Assembly (NCBI GenBank): GCA_900540425.1
Contig: UQFU01000067.1
Span: 1 to 9,180 of the forward strand
DNA length: 9,180 bases
Direction of reading: 5' to 3'
DNA from: an uncultured Alphaproteobacteria bacterium
GTDB lineage: Bacteria; Pseudomonadota; Alphaproteobacteria; RF32; CAG-239
A model generated the notes under the pieces. It made no database searches. It was given only the letters and a program-made list of their open reading frames with translations, and was not told the DNA's origin. Positions 1 to 5,674 of the stretch are shown here, in pieces. The translations under genes and the position numbers were made by a program. Every line of letters begins with the position of its first letter. Positions within the stretch are counted from its first letter, which is position 1.

Positions 1-133
1 TGTTCTAAATATTTTATCAAGTAGACATTTAAGAAACCGTAAAATAAGTCAAACTTCTGCAAAAGCAATCCCGAAACCTAATAAGATTCAAACTGGCTTA
101 ACTACTTATAAAACAAAGAAACTTAAAAATAAA
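1..133. other. AT-rich left edge, possible end of an upstream gene
   Basis: No complete gene is visible here. On the plus strand one frame is open from base 2 to a TGA at 239-241, which would give the last 79 residues of a protein entering from outside the window. That frame runs through the repeat and terminator hairpin at 134-249, so its end at least is unlikely to be coding. Another plus frame stops at 22-24 and could equally be the end of an upstream gene. The predicted peptide is lysine- and arginine-rich and I do not recognise it. If the tandem-element reading of the 116-bp repeats is right, this DNA belongs to a second element lying to the left. Confidence 0.25.
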
Positions 134-249
134 AGTCCGTGTAACTACCCAAAAATGCGCTTATCCATACAACCTTATACGGACTCAGCTAAGCGCTTTA
201 TTTATAAAGAAAAAACCGCCCTTTCGGACGGCTTATCTTGAGTGGCAGG
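134..249. repeat. 116-bp direct repeat, left copy (candidate attachment site)
   Basis: This unit aligns without gaps to 3812-3927. It begins with AGTCCGTGTAACT, which is identical in both copies. Its inverted partner ATACGGACT lies at 177-185, 43 bases from the first arm in both copies; the one changed base keeps a G-U pair. Then come the shared TATAAAGAAAAAA tract, a terminator hairpin (215-232), and TTATCTTGAGTGGCAGG, where TGGCAGG (243-249) is the complement of the tRNA-Trp 3' end CCTGCCA. No tRNA body follows, so this looks like the distal end of an element integrated at tRNA-Trp. The loop between the arms (143-176) is unlike the right copy. The repeat is seen directly; its attachment role is inferred. 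Confidence 0.65.
209..232 (-). terminator. Rho-independent terminator in the left repeat copy
   Basis: On the minus strand a 7-bp stem GCCGTCC/GGGCGGT, with one or two G-U pairs, closes a GAAA tetraloop and runs into six T. It occupies the same place as the tRNA-Trp terminator at 3887-3910, with different stem bases but the same stem length and loop. Here no tRNA gene precedes it, so it looks like a displaced or carried tRNA terminator. Confidence 0.6.
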
Positions 250-311
250 ACACATTGTGCAATACACGGACCATATTGCAATACTAGTATGCCTATAGTT
301 TTAAAAAATCT
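250..311. other. Candidate integrase arm region at the inner left end of the island
   Basis: Just inside the TGGCAGG core, TGCAATAC occurs twice as a direct repeat (258-265 and 277-284). The first copy lies in ATTGTGCAAT, the second in the palindrome ATTGCAAT. Between them ACACGGAC (264-271) repeats the arm found in the 116-bp units. Short repeats flanking a tRNA-end core are what recombinase arm sites look like. No gene is seen here. The repeats are direct observations; their function is inferred. Confidence 0.35.
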
Positions 312-340
312 TTGACTTTTCTCTGTAATATAAATATTCT
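312..340 (+). promoter_or_regulatory. Candidate sigma-70 promoter for the OLD-like ATPase gene
   Basis: TTGACT at 312-317 is followed after 17 bases by TATTCT at 335-340, matching the consensus boxes at five and four of six positions. The start codon lies about 50 bases downstream. In such AT-rich DNA chance matches are common, so this is moderate evidence. Confidence 0.4.
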
Positions 341-391
341 AACTATACACTAAAGATAGATAATATTTTAGAAAATCTATTAGGAAAGACA

Positions 392-1882
392 ATGCCGGGC
401 ATTCATTTAAGCGACACAGAAAAAAAGCTAAAAAGACTTTGGAATGAAAATACATCAATTCCATTTTTAACAAGTATTTCCATAGATGATGGAACACCTA
501 TTCGTGGTATGAAAAATTGCAAAATTGACTTTCAATATCCAATAACTGTCTTTTGTGGTAAAAATGGTTCAGGAAAAACGACTTTTTTACAATTAGCCGC
601 TTTAGCTTTTCATCATAAAGAATCTCAGTATAGAAAAACTTTTTCTGATTTTCTAAAAAAGACAAAATACGATTCTAGCAATGATGGAACAAAACTGACA
701 TGGTATTATACAGGTGTTGATGATAAAGGCAGAAGTTTGCAACCAATCTCTGTCCATAAAGGAAATAAAAAGTGGATGCATTATGATAGACGTCCAAATA
801 AAAAAGTAATTGTTTTACCTGTTGCAAGAACATTACCTGCCAATGAAAGAAAATACAATTATGCAGATGTATTACAAGATAGTGATTTTACAAAATTAAG
901 TTCACAATATATAAAATATTTACAAAAAATCATGGGACGAAATTACTCAGAAGTAAGTAACTATAACGATGTTTTTTCCAAATGCATCCAAAACGAAAAT
1001 TGTAAATATTCTTGTTACAATATGGGAATTGGAGAAAAAATAATATGTCATATCTTGTCTGTTTTGCAAAATGCAGATCCTACTTCTTTAATTGTGATTG
1101 ATGAAATGGAAATGGGATTGCATCCAGAAGCATTATCTATTTTGGCTGAGGTTATGCAAGACATTGCTTTAGAAAAAAAATTACAAATATTTATCACATC
1201 TCATTCCCGAGACTTCTTAGATGCTTTACCACGAGAAGCCAGAATAGTTGTTCAACGCACAGGAGATACGACAACATTTATCAATTCTCCAACAATGGTT
1301 TACGCTATTTCACAAATCTCTAAGAAAAAAATAGATGAGCTAGTTATTATTTGTGAAGATGCCGTGGCCAAAACAATTATTGAAAAATCATTACTGGGAT
1401 TACAAAAACGAATATCTTGTATCGGTTTGGGATCTAAATCAGAAATTTTAAAGGCAGCAAACTATAACAGACAAATTGGAGACAGTAGAAAACTCTTAGT
1501 TGTTTGGGATGGCGATGTTTCTGATTCCGAAATTCAGGGATATTACAATACGTTAAACATTAGTGAGGAAGATATTCCATTTACACGTTTGCCAGGAGGT
1601 GGAACAAGTGCTCCTGAAAAATGGCTCCTGCAAGTTTTAGATAACGATGAAGGGCATAGCAAAATCGGAGAATTGCTCAATATAGATAATTTCTGCGTCA
1701 GAAATTGTATCCAAAGAGCTAATGTTGCGATTGATTGTCATAACATATTTTATGAAATAGCGGAAGAAAGTGGCCTTGATAGTAAAGAAATCATGTTCGG
1801 TTTATGTCAAGCTGCCTGTTCGTTAAGAAGGGATGACTTGCAAGATCTAAAAGATAAAGTTGAAAACATTTTAAATAATTAA
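392..1882 (+). CDS. OLD-like ATPase with ABC-type AAA domain and TOPRIM-like C-terminus
   Basis: This 496-residue protein has a complete SMC/ABC-type ATP-binding domain. Walker A is GKNGSGKT at residues 56-63, a signature-like MGIGEK at 211-216, Walker B LIVIDE at 233-238 followed by the GLHPEA D-loop, and the switch histidine in ITSHS at 269-272. The C-terminal part resembles a TOPRIM nuclease core: glutamate 322 in CEDAVAK, the acidic pair DGD at 373-375, then LPGG (400-403) and PEKWLL (408-413), a pattern seen in OLD-family proteins. Known OLD-family members, such as P2 Old and GajA of Gabija, are DNA nucleases that often act against phages. No UvrD-like GajB partner is present, so it probably works alone. 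The ATG has AGGA seven bases upstream. The low G+C and island position suggest transfer. The ATPase call is firm; the nuclease and defence roles are inferred. Confidence 0.85.
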   Translation: MPGIHLSDTEKKLKRLWNENTSIPFLTSISIDDGTPIRGMKNCKIDFQYPITVFCGKNGSGKTTFLQLAALAFHHKESQYRKTFSDFLKKTKYDSSNDGTKLTWYYTGVDDKGRSLQPISVHKGNKKWMHYDRRPNKKVIVLPVARTLPANERKYNYADVLQDSDFTKLSSQYIKYLQKIMGRNYSEVSNYNDVFSKCIQNENCKYSCYNMGIGEKIICHILSVLQNADPTSLIVIDEMEMGLHPEALSILAEVMQDIALEKKLQIFITSHSRDFLDALPREARIVVQRTGDTTTFINSPTMVYAISQISKKKIDELVIICEDAVAKTIIEKSLLGLQKRISCIGLGSKSEILKAANYNRQIGDSRKLLVVWDGDVSDSEIQGYYNTLNISEEDIPFTRLPGGGTSAPEKWLLQVLDNDEGHSKIGELLNIDNFCVRNCIQRANVAIDCHNIFYEIAEESGLDSKEIMFGLCQAACSLRRDDLQDLKDKVENILNN

Positions 1883-1899
1883 ACAAATAATTATTTTTT
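1874..1899 (+). terminator. Weak AT-only terminator after the OLD-like gene
   Basis: AATAATTA (1874-1881) pairs with TAATTATT (1888-1895) across the loop AACAAA, followed by four more T. The stem overlaps the stop codon and contains no G-C pair, so it would be unstable. It is nevertheless the only hairpin plus T-run directly after the gene. Confidence 0.3.
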
Positions 1900-2184
1900 C
1901 AATAGTCTTTATGAATAAACTTTCTCAAACGCTCCTAGATTATCTATGGCGACTCGCGACCAGTCTTAATAATTTTTGCACACAATCGTTTTTCTAAACA
2001 GAATCTTGAATTTGTGTTTTAACATTTTCTATTGGATCTAATAGTTCATAATTTTTTATATTTTCATCAAATGAATCACAAAACTCATAATATTCTGAAA
2101 TTTTTACTTGCTTTTTCTTATCTATCAAATTTATAATGCATTTGTCAGAATTGATGGTCTGACTTAGGTGTGAGAACCTAACAA
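1883..2184. other. AT-rich gap after the ATPase gene, no firm gene
   Basis: Nothing certain is encoded between the ATPase gene and the leader of the lipoprotein operon. A minus-strand reading frame covers 1994-2188 and is listed separately. The stretch 1923-1954 (TCTCAA, then GGCGACT 25 bases later) resembles 2297-2330 (TCTCAA, then GGCGACT 27 bases later), which hints at a diverged duplicate flanking the minus-strand frame. This resemblance is short and could be chance. Confidence 0.4.
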
Positions 2185-2188
2185 CCAC
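1994..2188 (-). CDS. Doubtful 64-residue frame, possibly a gene remnant
   Basis: The frame begins at a GTG (2186-2188), the only start codon after an in-frame stop nine bases upstream, and there is no Shine-Dalgarno sequence. The peptide is acidic and lysine-rich with an ordinary-looking composition (EYYEFCDSF, KNYELLDPIENV), and has no membrane segment or motif that I recognise. It may be the C-terminal remnant of a longer gene that lost its start when neighbouring DNA was rearranged. Its start falls inside the structured leader of the lipoprotein operon, transcribed in the other direction. I would not treat it as a real gene without homologues. Confidence 0.2.
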   Translation of the reverse strand: MVVRFSHLSQTINSDKCIINLIDKKKQVKISEYYEFCDSFDENIKNYELLDPIENVKTQIQDSV

Positions 2189-2353
2189 TAGCGTCTATGC
2201 GAAAGACGATATTTTCGCCTACCGGTTTTATTTGACTGGAAGGCGATAAAATACGCTTTTAAAGTCAATATATCGCACAATAACTAGTGGTATTGTTCTC
2301 AACTTCCAGTCGCCTCTCATCAAGGCGACTAGTTAGTTATTGCGAGGTATATT
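2172..2353 (+). promoter_or_regulatory. Structured leader of the lipoprotein operon
   Basis: Several long inverted repeats are packed in front of the first lipoprotein gene. Hairpin I (2212-2251) pairs TTTT-CGCCT-CCGGT with ACTGG-AGGCG-AAAA, about 14 bp around an 8-base loop. Hairpin II pairs AGTCGCC (2308-2314) with GGCGACT (2324-2330). An outer stem pairs TCGC/AATAACT (2273-2285) with AGTTATTGCGA (2335-2345), whose last bases overlap the Shine-Dalgarno GAGGT (2344-2348). GACTGGAAG (2234-2242) can instead pair perfectly with CTTCCAGTC (2303-2311), which would break both hairpins. A long-range pairing of GAGAAC and CCACTAG (2172-2191) with CTAGTGG and GTTCTC (2284-2300) is also possible. I recognise no known riboswitch class. 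No convincing promoter was found. Confidence 0.45.
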
Positions 2354-2752
2354 ATGAAATACAAAAATATTTTATCAACCATAGCATTTGCAACAATACC
2401 TTTTGTTTCTTCTTGTTCGACAACCAATTATAGCCTGCATGAAGAACAAATGACTGTAGCTAAAGCTCAAACAGAAATTAAAATTGGAATGCCTTCTTCA
2501 GCCGTTGTTGAAGTTCTTGGCTCACCCAATATGGTAACGACAGATGCAGAGCGTCGAGAAACATGGGTTTATGATAAAGTCTCAACAAATATTCAATCTT
2601 CATCATCCAGTAGAGGAGTTTGGTTACTCTTATTTGCAGCAAAAGGAAAGGAAAGCCAAGCATCGTCGAATCAAAGAACTTTAACCATTATTGTAAAATT
2701 TGATAAAAATGGATTAGTTCGAGATTTCGCTTACAGGACATCTACATTTTAA
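2354..2752 (+). CDS. BamE/SmpA-like small lipoprotein
   Basis: This 132-residue protein starts with a lipoprotein signal peptide: a short basic start, a hydrophobic stretch and a lipobox VSSC with the acylated cysteine at residue 21. The rest resembles the SmpA/OmlA (BamE) fold. AQTEIKIGMPSSAVVEVLGSPN (38-59, the region before the first strand) carries the typical helix-turn 'G-x-P' pattern, then come ETWVYD (69-74) and the final strands LTIIVKFDKNGLV and FAYRTS (110-130). A serine-rich loop with a hydrophobic run (81-96) is inserted before the last strands. BamE itself is an outer-membrane lipoprotein of the BAM complex, but many small lipoproteins share the fold without that role. It heads a three-gene operon; GAGGT lies upstream of the ATG. 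Its function in this island is unknown. Confidence 0.8.
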   Translation: MKYKNILSTIAFATIPFVSSCSTTNYSLHEEQMTVAKAQTEIKIGMPSSAVVEVLGSPNMVTTDAERRETWVYDKVSTNIQSSSSSRGVWLLLFAAKGKESQASSNQRTLTIIVKFDKNGLVRDFAYRTSTF

Positions 2753-2762
2753 GGACTAACAC

Positions 2763-3278
2763 ATGAAGAAAATATTTGTTTTGTTCCTGTTAGTCGTTTT
2801 TACGACTTCGGGTTGTGTTTCTTATAAACACTATTATAAGCTGGATGAGCAATATTTAGCAAGACGTCAACTAGAAACAAGAGCCTATGAAACTAAAGAT
2901 GAAGAAGCTTTATTGATTGCATCTGCTCAGGTCTTACAAGATTTAGGCTTCACTTTAGATGAAAGTGAAATAAAACTTGGATTAATTACAGCAAATAAAG
3001 ATAGAGAAGCTGGTTCTGTAGGTCAAAAAGTAGGCGTGATACTTCTTGCAGCCATTGCTGGCTCACAACCTGTGTACGATGTAAGTCAAAAAATTTATGT
3101 AACATTAGTTTCAACTAAAAATCATAACAATGGCTACAACGTTAGAGTAGAGTTTGCTCGTGTAATCTGGAATAATATGAATCAAGCACGGATTGAAAAA
3201 ATTCAAGATGAAGAAATTTATAAAGATTTCTTTGACAAGTTAAGCCAATCTGTCTTTCTAACTGCTAATAATATATAG
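2763..3278 (+). CDS. Lipoprotein, paralogue of the next gene
   Basis: The 171-residue product has a signal peptide with lipobox TSGC (cysteine 18), so it should be anchored in the envelope. Its body is related to the following gene. Both have a segment R-x-(Y/F)-(E/D)-T-x-D near residue 40, QDLGF at exactly residues 59-63, a K-LG-I motif near 71-76, and an ending FF-x-x-L-x-QS-x-FL. Unlike its paralogue, it carries an extra segment with a hydrophobic stretch VGVILLAAIAG (90-100), too short to be a sure membrane helix. It starts 10 bases after the preceding stop with AGGA just upstream, so it is co-translated in the operon. I recognise the two genes as one lipoprotein family but not a function. 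Confidence 0.75.
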   Translation: MKKIFVLFLLVVFTTSGCVSYKHYYKLDEQYLARRQLETRAYETKDEEALLIASAQVLQDLGFTLDESEIKLGLITANKDREAGSVGQKVGVILLAAIAGSQPVYDVSQKIYVTLVSTKNHNNGYNVRVEFARVIWNNMNQARIEKIQDEEIYKDFFDKLSQSVFLTANNI

Positions 3279-3286
3279 AGGTAAAA

Positions 3287-3694
3287 ATGAAAAAGTTTTT
3301 ATTATCAATCATTGTTGTTTTAAGTTTATCAGCTTGTGCATCAACACACCATGATGTTTTAGGAACATCTCAATCTCAGGTGCAGATGAGGAATTACCAA
3401 TCTCGTTCTTTTGACACTAATGATAAAGCTCTTGTTTTAAGAGCTGTTATCTCAACTATGCAAGATTTAGGTTTTATTATTGATAGAGCTGATGAAAAAT
3501 TAGGAACCATTAGCGGAACATCATATACACATGCTTCTAAAATGACTGTTTCCATAAGAGCTAACAACAATAAAATTGTTGTTAGAGCAACTGCTCAAGT
3601 CGGCTTAAAACCACTTGAAGAACCTATTGCATATCAAAATTTCTTTAACGCATTAGGGCAATCTTTGTTTTTAGAGGCACATGAAGTTGAGTGA
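3287..3694 (+). CDS. Lipoprotein, shorter paralogue of the preceding gene
   Basis: The 135-residue protein has a signal peptide with lipobox LSAC (cysteine 17). The mature part repeats the plan of the preceding gene: RSFDTND (40-46), QDLGF (59-63), EKLGTISG (70-77) and NFFNALGQSLFL (118-129). It lacks the hydrophobic insert of its neighbour. The gap to the preceding stop is eight bases and GAGGT precedes the ATG, so the three lipoproteins form one operon, and these two look like a tandem duplication that has since diverged. No terminator follows clearly; a hairpin at 3784-3806 has no T-run. A role in the cell envelope is certain only to the extent of the lipobox. A link to phage exclusion is speculation from its island neighbours. 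Confidence 0.75.
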   Translation: MKKFLLSIIVVLSLSACASTHHDVLGTSQSQVQMRNYQSRSFDTNDKALVLRAVISTMQDLGFIIDRADEKLGTISGTSYTHASKMTVSIRANNNKIVVRATAQVGLKPLEEPIAYQNFFNALGQSLFLEAHEVE

Positions 3695-3783
3695 AGATAA
3701 TGTAAGATTATATATGATCTCCGTATTTTAGATATCGTAGATATGTTCTCCAATGCAGTAGAATTTATAATCCAATTAACCTT

Positions 3784-3806
3784 AAACAAAATAAAGGATT
3801 TTGTTT
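3784..3806. repeat. Perfect 9-bp inverted repeat before the right 116-bp copy
   Basis: AAACAAAAT (3784-3792) and ATTTTGTTT (3798-3806) are exact inverted copies around AAAGG. They end six bases before the right repeat copy begins. No T-run follows on either strand, so it is not a standard terminator. It could be a protein-binding site of the element end. Confidence 0.4.
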
Positions 3807-3811
3807 GGGAT

Positions 3812-3927
3812 AGTCCGTGTAACTTGCGGAAAACAGCTGCTTTGGCGGCACCTCACACGGACTCAATTAAGTGCTTGATATATAAAGAAAAAAGACGCTT
3901 TTCAGCGCCTTTATCTTGAATGGCAGG
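3812..3927. repeat. 116-bp direct repeat, right copy (candidate attachment site)
   Basis: The unit aligns without gaps to 134-249. Here the inverted arms AGTCCGTGT (3812-3820) and ACACGGACT (3855-3863) are perfect, the terminator at 3887-3910 serves the adjacent tRNA-Trp, and the last seven bases (3921-3927) are the actual 3' end of that tRNA gene. Bases between the arms differ from the left copy, while the arms, the A-rich tract and the tRNA end are conserved. That pattern fits recombinase-binding ends of two related but distinct elements better than a recent duplication. Confidence 0.65.
3887..3910 (-). terminator. Rho-independent terminator of tRNA-Trp
   Basis: On the minus strand AGGCGCT and AGCGTCT form a 7-bp stem with one G-U pair around a GAAA tetraloop, followed by six T. 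It begins about ten bases after the tRNA CCA end and is a textbook terminator for it. Confidence 0.8.
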
Positions 3928-3996
3928 GGCGGCAGGATTCGAACCCGCGACATTCGGTTTTGGAGACCGACGCTCTACCAGCTGAACTACACCCCT
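3921..3996 (-). tRNA. tRNA-Trp (anticodon CCA)
   Basis: Read on the minus strand, the 76-base gene folds as a standard cloverleaf. The acceptor stem is AGGGGTG with CGCCCCT, the discriminator is G, and the CCA end is encoded. The D-arm contains AGCTGGTAG, the anticodon loop is CTCCAAA with anticodon CCA (complement of 3961-3963), and the T-arm carries GGTTCGAATCC. It decodes UGG as tryptophan. A terminator follows at once, and an AT-rich island begins just beyond it, so this tRNA gene is the likely integration target. The gene is complete, as expected when the element restores the 3' end. Confidence 0.97.
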
Positions 3997-4013
3997 ACAT
4001 ATTTCTACCCTCT

Positions 4014-4042
4014 TTCATACACAACCGCTAACAATAAATCAA
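4014..4042 (-). promoter_or_regulatory. Candidate promoter of tRNA-Trp
   Basis: On the minus strand TTGATT (complement of 4037-4042) and TATGAA (complement of 4014-4019) are separated by 17 bases, and the tRNA 5' end lies 17 bases further on. It starts right after recX on the same strand, where no separate recX terminator is evident, so some recX transcription may also reach the tRNA. Confidence 0.5.
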
Positions 4043-4062
4043 GTATTTTTTTCACTTAAACG

Positions 4063-4620
4063 CTATTTTTCATCATCATCGGGAACATAATCCAAAATAG
4101 TTAAAACCAAATCATAGTCAAAACCGGCACGCACCATTGTTCCCATATCTTTTTGCCGCATTTCTCGCCGTTTTTCCGCATCTTCCCGAAAACCGCCAAG
4201 CTTTTTTTTACGGGCGAAATTCAATGCTGTTTCGCGCGGATCATATTCCGCCTCATCAAAACATTGTTCAATCACTCCTGCGGCTATCCCCTTTTCTCTG
4301 AGTTTGTTTTCAATATAACGACGGGGTTTCCCCGCAGCAAGATAGCCGCGAATTTTATTCTCCGCAAAACGCCGGTCATCAAGATAATGACAGCTTTCGA
4401 ACTTTGCCAACAACTCCTCAATCCAGCCGTCCGCCTCTCTGCGGTCAAAATTCTTGTCATAACGCGCATACTCGTTCACCCGCTTCTGCAAAACCTCGCG
4501 CAGTTTATGAACGCTGGTATCGAAACGCTGCAAATAATAAAGGGCTATATTCTGCAGCCGGATTCGGGTAATTTTTTTTGGAACCCGAACTTTTTTAGGC
4601 CGGTCTTCACGTTCTTCCAC
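4063..4620 (-). CDS. recX: Regulatory protein RecX
   Basis: RecX binds RecA filaments and modulates recombination and the SOS response in the cytoplasm. The 185-residue product shows the helical RecX repeats: ALYYLQRFDTSVHKLREVL near the N-terminus, the hallmark YLDDRRFAENKIRGYL with GKPRRYIENKLREKGI in the middle, and a final repeat ending MVRAGFDYDLVLTILDYV. I chose the GTG at 4618-4620 because AGAGGA (complement of 4629-4634) lies eight bases upstream. A longer frame to 4899 would run antisense through most of the start of hslO. The length matches other alphaproteobacterial RecX proteins, and the very acidic tail (PDDDEK) is ordinary. The gene is divergent from hslO with about 60 bases between starts. 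No RecA gene is in the window. Confidence 0.9.
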   Translation of the reverse strand: MEEREDRPKKVRVPKKITRIRLQNIALYYLQRFDTSVHKLREVLQKRVNEYARYDKNFDRREADGWIEELLAKFESCHYLDDRRFAENKIRGYLAAGKPRRYIENKLREKGIAAGVIEQCFDEAEYDPRETALNFARKKKLGGFREDAEKRREMRQKDMGTMVRAGFDYDLVLTILDYVPDDDEK

Positions 4621-4649
4621 TTGAAAAATCCTCTTTGATGCACTATACC
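4621..4649 (+). promoter_or_regulatory. hslO promoter overlapping the recX -10
   Basis: On the plus strand TTGAAA (4621-4626) and TATACC (4644-4649) are 17 bases apart, a good sigma-70 arrangement for hslO. On the minus strand TATAGT (complement of 4642-4647) is a good -10 for recX, giving a leader of about 15 bases. The two -10 boxes overlap by four bases, so polymerase should not occupy both at once. The recX -35 is weak. Confidence 0.5.
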
Positions 4650-4683
4650 TAATACAAATTAATTTATCATAAGGAATAAAAAT

Positions 4684-5601
4684 TTGCCTACTAAAAATTT
4701 CGATACCTGTGTGTCTTTTCATATTAATAACGGTGCTTTTCGCGGCCGTCTTGTTCGGTTGGACCAAGTTGTCAATACCATTCTTTCCAAACACGAATAT
4801 CCCCGTCCGGTCTCGGCAATTCTCGCCGAGGCAACGGCCTTGGGTGTCCTGCTTGCCAGCACGCTGAAATATGAAGGATTGTTTACCCTGCAGACTCAAA
4901 GCAACGGCCCGGTCTCAATGATTGTCGTTGACGTTACTTCCGACGGCAAAGTCCGCGCCTGCGCCCGTTTTGACGAAACCCGTTTGGCCAAATCGCAGGA
5001 ATTGCGCAAAACTGTCGGCGAAATCGAACCTGCCCCGCACCTCATGGGCGAAGGCTACCTGGCCTTTACCGTCGATCAGGGACCGGATACCGAACTCTAT
5101 CAGGGCGTTGTTGACCTTCAGGGAAAAACCTTAAGCGAGTGTGCACTCCGTTATTTTAAGCAGTCCGAACAAATAGACACCGATCTGCAACTGTTTTTCC
5201 GGGCTCCCGAAGGAGATTCCGAAACCTGGAACGCCGCCGGCATTTTCATTCAAAAACTGCCTGAACTCGGCGGCAAGATCGACCCCGATGTTGATTTATC
5301 CGAAAGTTGGAACGAAGCCAAAATCTTTATGGAAAGCCTGACCGCCGACGAAATATTTGACAACAGCCTCAGCACCGAAGATATTCTTCATCGCTTATAC
5401 CACTCAAGCGGATTGGTCATTTCCGGACAAAAGGATTACCGTTTCGGATGCCGTTGCAGCCGTGAAAAACTGCAAAGTACGCTCTCCGGGTTCAAAGCCG
5501 AAGAGATTGAATCTCTGTGCGATAAGGGAAAAATAGCCGCAACCTGTCAGTTCTGCTCCGAAAAATACCTTTTTGACAAAGGCGAAATACTGAAACAGTA
5601 G
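4684..5601 (+). CDS. hslO: Redox-regulated chaperone Hsp33
   Basis: Hsp33 is a cytoplasmic holdase activated by oxidants such as hypochlorite and by heat. Reduced protein binds zinc through four cysteines; oxidation releases zinc and unfolds the linker. The 305-residue product has the family's N-terminal region (RGRLVRLDQVV at 20-30, LKYEGLFTLQTQSNGPV at 61-77, the GYLAFTVDQG region at 124-133) and the C-terminal zinc motif C-x-C at 256/258 with C-x-x-C at 288/291, complete. The start is a TTG at 4684 with AAGGA eight bases upstream; no ATG fits the family N-terminus, and TTG may keep expression modest. Length is usual for the family. A lipoprotein gene follows after 73 bases. The identity is firm. 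Confidence 0.95.
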   Translation: MPTKNFDTCVSFHINNGAFRGRLVRLDQVVNTILSKHEYPRPVSAILAEATALGVLLASTLKYEGLFTLQTQSNGPVSMIVVDVTSDGKVRACARFDETRLAKSQELRKTVGEIEPAPHLMGEGYLAFTVDQGPDTELYQGVVDLQGKTLSECALRYFKQSEQIDTDLQLFFRAPEGDSETWNAAGIFIQKLPELGGKIDPDVDLSESWNEAKIFMESLTADEIFDNSLSTEDILHRLYHSSGLVISGQKDYRFGCRCSREKLQSTLSGFKAEEIESLCDKGKIAATCQFCSEKYLFDKGEILKQ

Positions 5602-5674
5602 GTAACTTAAGAAAATTTTAATCTCTCAATAGTATTTTGGTTGTAAACTAAATTCTATAGAGTAGGTTACCAAA

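Larger units (their letters stand above)
243..3920. mobile_element. Probable small genomic island integrated at tRNA-Trp
   Basis: The segment lies between two direct copies of a 116-bp unit ending in the tRNA-Trp 3' end, directly downstream of an intact tRNA-Trp gene. Its genes are visibly more AT-rich than the core genes to the right, and its cargo (an OLD-like ATPase and three small lipoproteins) is typical accessory content. There is no integrase, excisionase or transposase gene inside. It would therefore be a non-autonomous or decayed element, or the right-hand part of a tandem array whose recombinase lies beyond the left edge. The exact crossover point cannot be fixed. The stretch TTATCTTGARTGGCAGG, shared with one mismatch, is the best candidate core. 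Confidence 0.5.

Noticed and set aside
2172..2345. Integron attC site
   Set aside because: An RYYYAAC-like ACCTAAC is present, but no matching GTTRRRY partner at the other end was found, and no integron integrase or cassette array is seen.
3743..3919. 58-residue plus-strand frame ending in the right repeat copy
   Set aside because: The left copy is open in the same frame and ends at the same TGA, but the differences between copies are mostly amino-acid changing and keep RNA/DNA pairing, so the conservation is structural rather than coding. No ribosome site precedes the ATG.
4621..4899. N-terminal extension of recX to 4899
   Set aside because: It runs antisense through the start of hslO and lacks RecX similarity; a GTG with a good ribosome site exists at 4618-4620.
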